Shown: positions 15,479 through 22,479 of the stretch, one piece after another
Layout: each line of letters begins with the position of its first letter
Numbering within the stretch: the stretch's first letter is position 1
Assembly (NCBI GenBank): GCA_036651815.1
Contig: JAVVXB010000020.1
Coordinates: 1 to 54,290, forward strand
Direction of reading: 5' to 3'
DNA: 54,290 bases
Source: JAVVXB01 sp036651815
Lineage (GTDB): Bacteria; Bacillota; Clostridia; Christensenellales; CAG-138
The notes under the pieces: generated by a model
Database searches by the model: none
Seen by the model: the letters and a program-made list of their open reading frames with translations, nothing else
What the model was told of the DNA's origin: nothing
Translations under genes and position numbers: made by a program

Positions 15479-16816
15479 TCAGACTTGTCCAGCCAGTTTT
15501 TCGATAGCCTCCGCCATGACAAGCGTGTTAAACCGTATGTCCTCCACACCGATGGACTCATCCGGCATATGGCATTCCGAAATTCCATTTTCCGGCTCCA
15601 GACCAAACGCAACAGCATTTTTAAACGCACGCGCATAGGTGCCTCCGCCGATGGAGAGGGGTTTTGCCGCATGTCCGATATTCTTTTCATAGACGGAAAG
15701 CAGTGTTTTTACGAGTTCTGAATCCGCTGCAATCAAGTGACCCGGGGAATTTTTGACAAACGTACGCGTAAACCCGATGGTGGAGAATGCAGCATCAAGT
15801 TTCTGAAGCAGCTGCTCGTGAGACAGCGAAAATGGATAGCGGCAGTCCAAAGTAAGCTTTACGCCGTTTTCATCCCACTTCAGGATGTTCGGTGAGAGCG
15901 TCAAGTGTCCGGACTCATCGGTGATATCCAGACCCAATCCTTCACCGTGCAAATCATGCCCCAACAGCGCGTTGAGCGCGGTTGCCACCGCAAGATCCTC
16001 TGCATCCAATGGTTGTTGGGCAAGCGCATCCAGCAGGTAAAGCAGCGCATTCTGCGCCAAATCCGGCTGTGCCGCGTGGCCACCGCGTCCCACAACGCGG
16101 ATTTCCTTACCCGCTACGATGGGCACCACCAACCGGTTTGATTTGACAGGCACTGCGTCAAAGTGCAACACCGCCAACGCTTCGCCAGGTATGACGTTTG
16201 AAGCAACTCCGCAGTCGATTGCAACGTCGCTTCCGGAAAGCTTCTTTTCATAGATGGTCTGGCAGATGCTCATTTCGGAATTGACCACCGGATACTGGCC
16301 ATCGGGGGTAAAGGCCATTTCCGGTTCCGGCTCGGTCAGCAGATAACGGTCGATGCAGGCCCAGCCCTTCTCCTCATCACAGCCCAGCAAAATTCGCACA
16401 CGCCGTTTAAGCGGCACACCAGCTTGCTTGACGGCATGCAGCGCATACAGTGCAGAGATGGCGGCGCTTTTGTCGTCAATCACGCCGCGGCCATAGAGGC
16501 GTCCGTTGCGAATTTCCGCTTTAAATGGGTCACTCGACCATGCAGGGCCTGCGGGTACAACGTCCAAATGCGCCATAATCATGAGCATCTCGTCGCCTGT
16601 TCCGTAGTCCACGATGCCGCAGTAGCCATCCAGCGATTTTGCTTCCGGAAAACCAAGACGTTTGGCGAGATCGAGCGTATAGGTCAGCGCCTCATGTATG
16701 TTTTTACCCAGTGGCATCCCCGGCAACGGGTCCCCACGGGAAACGCTGGGAATGGAAATCAGTTCTTTCAGCGACTGCATCTGCGCGTCAAATGTTTGAT
16801 CGATTGTTTTATTCAT
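15479..16816 (-). CDS. pepV: M20-family dipeptidase, PepV/Sapep type
   Basis: A 445-aa protein of the PepV/Sapep size class. Metal-site motifs are visible: MAHLDVVPAG (His and catalytic Asp), RGVIDDKSA (bridging Asp), LGCDEEKGWACIDRY (catalytic Glu pair), FTPDGQYP and the C-terminal ECHMPDESI with the last His. These enzymes hydrolyse dipeptides and some tripeptides with Zn2+ or Mn2+ in the cytosol. GGAGGA lies before the ATG at 16816. It stands alone on the minus strand with its own promoter and no signal peptide. The exact peptide preference is not visible. Confidence 0.93.
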   Translation of the reverse strand: MNKTIDQTFDAQMQSLKELISIPSVSRGDPLPGMPLGKNIHEALTYTLDLAKRLGFPEAKSLDGYCGIVDYGTGDEMLMIMAHLDVVPAGPAWSSDPFKAEIRNGRLYGRGVIDDKSAAISALYALHAVKQAGVPLKRRVRILLGCDEEKGWACIDRYLLTEPEPEMAFTPDGQYPVVNSEMSICQTIYEKKLSGSDVAIDCGVASNVIPGEALAVLHFDAVPVKSNRLVVPIVAGKEIRVVGRGGHAAQPDLAQNALLYLLDALAQQPLDAEDLAVATALNALLGHDLHGEGLGLDITDESGHLTLSPNILKWDENGVKLTLDCRYPFSLSHEQLLQKLDAAFSTIGFTRTFVKNSPGHLIAADSELVKTLLSVYEKNIGHAAKPLSIGGGTYARAFKNAVAFGLEPENGISECHMPDESIGVEDIRFNTLVMAEAIEKLAGQV

Positions 16817-16924
16817 TTTCGATGATTCCTCCGGTATGGTCTATTCTGCCGCTTTTCTAAGTCCGAAGAAAGCGGTTCGAAAGCCGATGGTGCATGTGTG
16901 CTTGGCGCATGCAGTATATTTTTT

Positions 16925-16953
16925 AGTATACGGATTTTAGTCCAAAAAAGCAA
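16925..16953 (-). promoter_or_regulatory. Promoter of pepV
   Basis: TTGCTT (16953-16948), 17 nt, TATACT (16930-16925) on the minus strand. A second TATACT-like sequence lies a few bases downstream but lacks a -35 at proper spacing. Confidence 0.6.
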
Positions 16954-16956
16954 GCA

Positions 16957-17213
16957 GACGGGACGATCTGTCCCGCCCGGGAACGATCACGAAAACCAAT
17001 GCGCATTCGCTTCGGAAAAATTGCTGGATTGTTAATGAATGTACTTCTGGCCCCATACGTTCCGCCTTCGGTGGCAGATGCGCCGAAACGGACGCCTAAT
17101 TTGAGCGGTTTCCTTGTTTGCTTTGGCGCCGTCTTGCTTTCAGCGTAGTTGAAGCATAGGGACGCCCGTCGATAAACTTGTTTTCGACGGACGGGACGAT
17201 CCGTCCCGTCCGT
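16957..17213. repeat. Intergenic element with GGACGGGAC hairpins and a dispersed-repeat core
   Basis: The gap between pepV and the Myb-like gene has no convincing ORF. It is bounded by two related stems: GACGGGAC/GTCCCGCC (16957-16964 with 16970-16977, one mismatch) and a perfect 11-bp ACGGACGGGAC/GTCCCGTCCGT (17187-17197 with 17203-17213). A third stem, CCGTCGA/TCGACGG (17166-17172 with 17184-17190), competes with the last. Between them, 17026-17125 resembles 22194-22293 at about 70 percent identity without gaps. It looks like a dispersed non-coding element rather than a terminator, since no T run follows either stem. Confidence 0.6.
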
Positions 17214-17226
17214 TCTGGCGACGACA

Positions 17227-18117
17227 TCATCTCACGCCATCCAGCACAAGCTTTTCGCAGTTTCGAACATTATTTTCAAGATCGCGAATATAGGAGGAAA
17301 GATTGCTGACTTTGACCACCGAGTTGAGTGACAAAAACTCGCTGTTGATACGAATGAGCTGCGTAAAATATCCGAGCAGTACCCGATATCGCTCATGCTG
17401 CCGCGTCAGCTGATTTTTGAGTGCCTCGTTCTCCATGCGCAGTGCCGGAATTTCGGCCGCATCCGGAAGCATCTGCATTGGCTTCGCTCCCGCCGTTGCG
17501 CGGATTGCACCGAGCGCCAGTGCGCCTAGGGAGTCCATCAACGCATGGACATTGAGTCCTTCCACCCTTGAAAGATCGCGGATGACACGCGCGTAATCTT
17601 GCCCGGATTCCTGTATTTGTTTCTTGGGTCGTCCCGCCCGCCTGCCAACGGGTTCTGCATAAGGATTGATCGTGGGCTTGCCGCACTTTTGCATATCGGT
17701 AAAAATGCGGCGCACGAGCGCTTCACTGTTCTTAAGCATGGACCGATACTTGTTCTGATACCGTAGCATCGCCTTGTCATTGCCGCTCGCCAGCCGCAGG
17801 GTGCAACTGCGTACGGACTCTCCCTTGGCCTGTGCGCTGAGCACTTCCTCAACAAGTAGCGCCGCCTCCTCATCGGTAAATGGTTCGAACGCTCTCTGAT
17901 GGATATACCCCTGGTTGCCTGTTTCCTTGACGCGCGCATAATAATAATTGCGCACACTGTTGGGTCGCCGGCCTGTACCGATCGCGACCTCGTCGAACAC
18001 GCCCTTGAGCGGCCGCCCGTTTGCCTGCGCCTGTTCGGCCAGCGCAAAAAGCCGATCCGTTTCAGCGGGACGCCAGCCCGTTCTGGATAACTTTCTATGA
18101 CTGTCTGACAAAATCAT
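17227..18117 (-). CDS. Myb/SANT-like DNA-binding protein (RsfA-like), putative regulator
   Basis: A 296-aa protein. Two Myb-like repeats are visible: residues ~12-63 (TGWRPAETDRLFALAEQA to SVRNYYYARVKE) and ~78-128 (PFTDEEAALLVEEVL to YRSML). The first resembles the N-terminal domain of the prespore regulator RsfA. A basic GRRAGRPKK stretch at ~157-165 is AT-hook-like, and a C-terminal coiled coil (~225-290) probably mediates oligomerisation. A GAGGTG ribosome-binding site is close to the ATG. It is monocistronic and divergent from the DUF2804 operon, with 400 nt between. A sporulation role is inference only. Confidence 0.72.
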   Translation of the reverse strand: MILSDSHRKLSRTGWRPAETDRLFALAEQAQANGRPLKGVFDEVAIGTGRRPNSVRNYYYARVKETGNQGYIHQRAFEPFTDEEAALLVEEVLSAQAKGESVRSCTLRLASGNDKAMLRYQNKYRSMLKNSEALVRRIFTDMQKCGKPTINPYAEPVGRRAGRPKKQIQESGQDYARVIRDLSRVEGLNVHALMDSLGALALGAIRATAGAKPMQMLPDAAEIPALRMENEALKNQLTRQHERYRVLLGYFTQLIRINSEFLSLNSVVKVSNLSSYIRDLENNVRNCEKLVLDGVR

Positions 18118-18455
18118 TCACCTCGCTGCATGTTTGTTATAGGAAGTATGGGCGCATAAATGGAAAAACATACCGTGTTGCACTTTCTATTTCAACAATA
18201 TGTATGTCGATGCTTGTCTGATTCTTAATTTTTATAGAATTACCGTCCTGCAGCACGGTGTTTTTTACGATTGATTTTTATCACGCACAAGTTATGTTCA
18301 TGAAAACCATTCGTGTATTTTCGGTGCATAGAGGCTATTGCGCGCAATTCTCAAATTACGGCTCGAGAAAATTATCCTTTTGAACACGGTTCAATCGCTA
18401 CCACTGGTACACGCGCTTTTTTACGAATCTACCTTGCACGCACGCGCTCCCACGA

Positions 18456-18484
18456 TTGCGCGAATTTCGAACTTCGGATATAAT
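18456..18484 (+). promoter_or_regulatory. Promoter of the DUF2804-HAD-GNAT operon
   Basis: TTGCGC (18456-18461), 17 nt, a consensus TATAAT (18479-18484), then GGAGG at 18506-18510. The rest of the 18118-18455 gap is AT-rich and shows nothing I can name. Confidence 0.6.
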
Positions 18485-18518
18485 TATATGCATCATTTTA
18501 TAATGGGAGGATTTGTAT

Positions 18519-19547
18519 ATGCAGCATCGCCTGACGGCCGGCCGCCTGCTCGATGAAAATGGTTCTCTGAATGAAGCGGGCTACGCAACCTCGCTCATCC
18601 GTGCATACGACCGCGCACACATCTGTTCACATACGCTGCGCATCAAGGAGTGGGATTATTATCTGGTATATAACGACCGTTTCGGCGTAGCGCTGACCAT
18701 CGACGACAACGCTTATATGGGGCTTGTGTCCGCCTCGTTTCTTGATTTTGAGCATAACGTTCAAAAGACCGTCTCACCCATGTTTTGGTTTCCCCGAGGC
18801 ACAACGGGGTTTCCCCAATCCTCTGCCCATGGGAATCTTGCAAAGCAGCTTCCGTGTGCAGGCTTTTCCTTTACACAGGCAGATGGCAAGCGCCGACTTG
18901 TGGCGCATCTAGATCGTTTCATTGGGGATACCCCCTTTGATTGTGACATCACGCTTTCCGAAGAACCTCGCGATAGCATGGTTATCGCGACGCCGTTTGC
19001 CGAAAAGAAAACGCACTTCTACTACAATCAAAAGATTATTGGCATGCGCGCTTGCGGCAGCGTCGCTGTCGGCGGTAGCACCCACACCTTCGATCCTTTG
19101 GAATCTTTCGGCCTGCTGGACTGGGGACGCGGCGTATGGACCTACAACAACACTTGGTATTGGGGTGCGGGTCATGGCATCGTAGATGGGCATGTTGTCG
19201 GCTTCAATATTGGATATGGCTTCGGTGATTGCTCCGCAGCAACGGAAAACATGCTGTTTGTAGATGGAATCGCTCACAAACTCGCGGAGGTGACGTTTCA
19301 TATTCCGCAAAAAAATGGGAAAGATGATTTTCTCACCCCATGGACATTCTCCTCGAGTGACGGACGGTTTGAAATGGCGTTTACCCCCGTATTGGATCGT
19401 GCGGCAAAGACGGATGTCGTGCTGATCTGTTCAGATCAGCATCAGGTCTTCGGGTGGATGGACGGCGTTATGCAGCTGGACGATGGAACAAAAATTGAAC
19501 TCAAGCATTTTATGGCATTTGCAGAAAAGGTAAGAAATAAATGGTAA
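18519..19547 (+). CDS. DUF2804 family protein
   Basis: A 342-aa protein of the DUF2804 family, recognised from segments such as KEWDYYLVYNDRFGVALTI, FGLLDWGRGVWTYNNTWYWG and HVVGFNIGYGFGD. The family has no known activity that I can state; its aromatic-rich beta pattern recalls lipocalin-like or carotenoid hydratase-type folds. There is no signal peptide. The ATG at 18519 is 8 nt after GGAGG, while an upstream TTG (18513) is too close. It overlaps the next gene by 7 nt, so it is translationally coupled to the HAD phosphatase. Confidence 0.85.
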   Translation: MQHRLTAGRLLDENGSLNEAGYATSLIRAYDRAHICSHTLRIKEWDYYLVYNDRFGVALTIDDNAYMGLVSASFLDFEHNVQKTVSPMFWFPRGTTGFPQSSAHGNLAKQLPCAGFSFTQADGKRRLVAHLDRFIGDTPFDCDITLSEEPRDSMVIATPFAEKKTHFYYNQKIIGMRACGSVAVGGSTHTFDPLESFGLLDWGRGVWTYNNTWYWGAGHGIVDGHVVGFNIGYGFGDCSAATENMLFVDGIAHKLAEVTFHIPQKNGKDDFLTPWTFSSSDGRFEMAFTPVLDRAAKTDVVLICSDQHQVFGWMDGVMQLDDGTKIELKHFMAFAEKVRNKW

Positions 19548-20188
19548 AAAACAAACTTAAGCTCATGATCTGGGACTGGAACGGCACGCTGCTCGATGAT
19601 ACGGAATTATGCTACAGCATCGCAAACCTCATGCGTATGGAACGAAACATGGAACCGCTTTTGCAGGTCGACAGCTATCGCGAGATGTTTGGTTTTCCGG
19701 TTATCGACTATTACCGGCGCATGGGCTACACCTTCGAAACCGAAAGCTATGAGGATATCAGCGTCGAATTTGTAAACCGATATGCCGATATGATTCATAC
19801 CTGTCTGCTGCAGCCCCATGTGCAGGAAACCCTTGCAGAAATTCAAAGGCGCGGCATCGTTCAGGTGCTGCTTTCCGCAACGGGGGCTGACCGGCTCGCC
19901 GGACAGGTCGAACAGTTTGGCCTAGCGGGATATTTTGACGAAATCATTGGCGGGGACAATAACCTCGCCCACGGAAAAGTGGATAAAGCGAAGGCGCTAC
20001 TGGCCCGCAGCGGCATTCAGCCATCGGAGGCACTGTTGATCGGGGACACCGATCACGACCGCGAAGTTGCAGCAGCAGTCGGCTGCCAATGTGCACTTTT
20101 GACCAGTGGGCATCAGTTGCCGTCTCATCTCAATACGCTCGGCGTGCCGCTCCTTTCAGATGTACAGGAGGTGCTCCAATGTCTGTAA
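19541..20188 (+). CDS. HAD-superfamily hydrolase, phosphoglycolate-phosphatase-like
   Basis: A 215-aa protein. Motif I is MIWDWNGTLLDD, motif II LLSATGA, motif III around GKVDKAKALL and motif IV LIGDTDHDREVA, so the Rossmannoid HAD core and a helical cap (residues ~20-85) are complete. Motif I has Asn where the common DxD second Asp would be; this WNGT variant recurs in a HAD subgroup and may change catalysis. The substrate is unknown. It overlaps the DUF2804 gene by 7 nt and the acetyltransferase gene by 10 nt. Confidence 0.88.
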   Translation: MVKNKLKLMIWDWNGTLLDDTELCYSIANLMRMERNMEPLLQVDSYREMFGFPVIDYYRRMGYTFETESYEDISVEFVNRYADMIHTCLLQPHVQETLAEIQRRGIVQVLLSATGADRLAGQVEQFGLAGYFDEIIGGDNNLAHGKVDKAKALLARSGIQPSEALLIGDTDHDREVAAAVGCQCALLTSGHQLPSHLNTLGVPLLSDVQEVLQCL

Positions 20189-20625
20189 TTCGGAAGGTTC
20201 AACCGTCGGATAAACAAGCTTATCTTGCGTTGGTGCGTGAATTTTACGATTCCGACGCGGTGCTTATCCGCCCCAGTGAAGATGCCTGGCTCGCAACCTT
20301 CGATGAAATGATCCACTCCGACACCTATGTGGAGTGTTTTCTAGTGGAGCATGAAGGAACGCCCGCAGGCTTTGCGCTGATTGCCAAGACCTTTTCGCAG
20401 GAAGCGGGCGGCATGGTGCTGTGGCTTGAAGAGCTATATATTCAACCTGGCTACCGGGGATTCGGTCTCGGCGGCGATTTGATTTCGTTTTTATCCGAAC
20501 GTTACAACGCTACCTATAAACGAATGCGACTTGAAATCGAGCCGGAAAATGAAGGTGCGGTACGCCTGTACCGTCGCCACGGATTTGAAGACTATCCATA
20601 CTCACAAATGAAAGCAGATCTGTAA
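20179..20625 (+). CDS. GNAT-family N-acetyltransferase
   Basis: A 148-aa protein starting MSVIRKVQPSDKQAYLAL. The acetyl-CoA-binding motif is GYRGFGLGGDLISFL (Q/RxxGxG/A type), preceded by the beta-strand LWLEELYIQP and followed by EPENEGAVRLYRRHGFED. It transfers an acetyl group to an unknown amine. AGGAGG lies 6 nt before the ATG at 20179, inside the 3' end of the HAD gene. It is the last gene of the operon. Confidence 0.9.
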   Translation: MSVIRKVQPSDKQAYLALVREFYDSDAVLIRPSEDAWLATFDEMIHSDTYVECFLVEHEGTPAGFALIAKTFSQEAGGMVLWLEELYIQPGYRGFGLGGDLISFLSERYNATYKRMRLEIEPENEGAVRLYRRHGFEDYPYSQMKADL

Positions 20626-20668
20626 AAGAAAACAGAAGCACCCGTTGCTGCTTCCCAGCAGATGATAT

Positions 20669-20726
20669 GTTACCCCCTAAAGTAGACCTAAGATATATCC
20701 AAAATCTACTTAAGGGGGTACTTTTA
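20669..20726. repeat. Long inverted repeat, terminator or insertion-sequence end remnant
   Basis: GTTACCCCCTAAAGTAGA (20669-20686) is mirrored by TCTACTTAAGGGGGTAC (20705-20721) with one bulge and one mismatch, giving about 16 paired bases around an 18-nt loop. CTTTT follows on the plus strand. It lies between the convergent GNAT and metK genes, so it can end transcription in either direction. The CCCCCTTAAGTAGA arms resemble terminal repeats of IS3-type elements, so it could also be a leftover of one. Confidence 0.6.
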
Positions 20727-20739
20727 TGAACGGATGGCG

Positions 20740-21918
20740 TTATCGGATGGCGGCGCGCAGTTGTTCCATACGGTCGGTCCTCTCCCAACTCAGGTTGAGA
20801 TCCTCGCGGCCAAAGTGTCCGTACGCAGCCGTTTGCCGATAGATTGGACGGCGCAGCTCCAGCATTTCAATGATTGCCGCGGGACGGAAATCGAAGCACT
20901 GCTCAACCGTCTGTTCAATCCTGCTGTCCGGATAGGTGCCGGTGCCAAAGGTATCCACAAGTACCGACACCGGACGCGCAACGCCGATGGCATAGGCCAA
21001 CTGAATCTCGCATTTCTTGGCCAATCCGGCGGCAACCACGTTCTTTGCCGCATAACGGGCGGCATAGGCCGCGCTGCGATCCACCTTCGTCGGATCCTTG
21101 CCGGAAAAGCAGCCGCCACCGTGGCGCGCGTAGCCGCCATAGGTATCCACAATAATCTTGCGCCCAGTCAATCCAGAATCGCCCGTTGGCCCGCCGATGA
21201 CAAAACGACCCGTTGGATTGACGAAGATGCGCGTTTTTTCATCAATTAAATTCTTGGGAAGCGTGGGGAAAATGACCTTCTCCTGAATGTCTTTTTTAAG
21301 CATGTCCATATCCACGTCGTCATGCTGGGCACTGATAACAACCGTATCCACACGCACCGGAATATCGCCATCATACTCCACGGTCACCTGACTCTTGCCG
21401 TCCGGCCTTAAATAGGAAATTTCTCCACTTTTACGCACATCGGCAAGTTTTCTTGTCAGTGCATGCGCAAGGTAGATGGGCAGCGGCATGAGTACCTTCG
21501 TCTCGTCGCACGCATAGCCGAACATCATGCCTTGATCGCCCGCACCGGTGCAGTATTTGTCGTCCGTTTCGCCATGTTTAGCTTCCAGCGCCTGATTGAC
21601 GCCCAGCGCAATATCCGCAGATTGACTGTTGAGAGCCGTGATGACGGCCAGCGTATTGGCATCAAAGCCATACTCCGGCTTATTGTATCCAACGTCATTT
21701 GCCACTTGACGCACGAGCTTTGGAATATCCACATAGCAGTTTGTGGTGACTTCGCCCATCACGAGTACCATGCCCGTGGTGGCTGCGCACTCGCACGCAA
21801 CGCGCGCGTTGGAATCTTCAGTGAAGATGGCGTCCAGCACCGCATCGCTGATGCAGTCGCACAGTTTATCGGGATGTCCTTCGGTAACTGATTCCGATGT
21901 GAATAGTTTTCTTGCCAT
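20740..21918 (-). CDS. metK: S-adenosylmethionine synthetase
   Basis: A 392-aa protein starting MARKLFTSESVTEGHPDKLC. It has the ATP and methionine site motifs GHPDKLCDCISDAVLDA and GAGDQGMMFGYA, the phosphate loop GGCFSGKDPTKVDRSAAYAARY and SDKH-like later segments. It makes S-adenosylmethionine from methionine and ATP. The ATG at 21918 follows GGAGG. A longer frame runs back into the riboswitch and is not used. Control by a SAM-I riboswitch and terminator is clear from the leader. Confidence 0.98.
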   Translation of the reverse strand: MARKLFTSESVTEGHPDKLCDCISDAVLDAIFTEDSNARVACECAATTGMVLVMGEVTTNCYVDIPKLVRQVANDVGYNKPEYGFDANTLAVITALNSQSADIALGVNQALEAKHGETDDKYCTGAGDQGMMFGYACDETKVLMPLPIYLAHALTRKLADVRKSGEISYLRPDGKSQVTVEYDGDIPVRVDTVVISAQHDDVDMDMLKKDIQEKVIFPTLPKNLIDEKTRIFVNPTGRFVIGGPTGDSGLTGRKIIVDTYGGYARHGGGCFSGKDPTKVDRSAAYAARYAAKNVVAAGLAKKCEIQLAYAIGVARPVSVLVDTFGTGTYPDSRIEQTVEQCFDFRPAAIIEMLELRRPIYRQTAAYGHFGREDLNLSWERTDRMEQLRAAIR

Positions 21919-21944
21919 AAAATAGATTCCTCCGAATAAAATAT

Positions 21945-21972
21945 CAAAAACCTCATCCGCTTGATGAGGTTT
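21945..21972 (-). terminator. SAM-riboswitch terminator hairpin of metK
   Basis: On the minus strand AACCTCATC and GATGAGGTT (21971-21963 with 21957-21949) form a 9-bp stem followed by TTTT. It sits between the aptamer and the metK ribosome-binding site, so SAM binding should favour early termination. Confidence 0.9.
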
Positions 21973-21988
21973 CGCTATCAAAAAAACG

Positions 21989-22100
21989 CTCATCTTTCAG
22001 CAGATTGCTCCACTGCCGGAATTGGCACCTTGCTTGCCATTTTCGTGCAAAGCAGGTTGTCGGGCTTCATTGGGCCGGTCCCTCAGCCGCTCTTGATAAG
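21989..22100 (-). promoter_or_regulatory. SAM-I riboswitch (S-box) of metK
   Basis: The minus strand carries the S-box core in order: CTTATCAAGAG, GGCTGAGGGACCGGCCC, ATGAAGCCCGACAACC, a variable P3/P4 region and a closing GATGAG. CTTATC (22100-22095) pairs with GATGAG (21994-21989) to make P1. The kink-turn and core purines look intact. It senses S-adenosylmethionine and represses its own synthetase. Confidence 0.96.
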
Positions 22101-22124
22101 GCGGTATTCGGTTTTTGTTTCTTG

Positions 22125-22153
22125 ATTTTATCACAGTAAAAACGGGCAGTCAA
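22125..22153 (-). promoter_or_regulatory. Promoter of metK and its riboswitch
   Basis: TTGACT (22153-22148), 17 nt, TAAAAT (22130-22125) on the minus strand, about 25 nt before the aptamer. Confidence 0.75.
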
Positions 22154-22193
22154 CTGTGAAGTTCCCGTTTCAAGCAGTCAAAAACGTCCCCCT

Positions 22194-22293
22194 GGATTGT
22201 TAAAGGACGCACCCCTCAACCCAAGCGCTCCAGCTCCAGCGGCATGTACCCCGAAATGGACGCACACTTTGTGCGGTTACCTTGTGCGTTTTG
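22194..22293. repeat. Second copy of a diverged dispersed repeat
   Basis: This stretch aligns without gaps to 17026-17125. The first ten bases (GGATTGTTAA) are identical and later blocks such as GGACGC and CGGTT.CCTT are shared, about 70 percent overall, with many transition differences. It fills part of the gap between the metK promoter and the end of the envelope operon. The remainder, to 22479, shows no gene. Confidence 0.55.
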
Positions 22294-22479
22294 ACGGTCA
22301 TACCGTTTCCAGCACAGGCAACGCACATTTGCCCATCAAAAAACAAGTTTTGTTGCGAGCAAAAACGGCAGCAATTACTCATTTTGAATCGATGCCATCC
22401 GATCAGTCACAGATTTACTAAGTTTCCATCATTATCGATCGGATTGCCCGCATCCGCAGCGGTCTTCTGCTCCATCCTC

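Noticed and set aside
22197..22421. Short frames on both strands upstream of metK, one with a CxxC pair
   Set aside because: They fall inside the dispersed repeat, whose other copy does not keep the same full frame.
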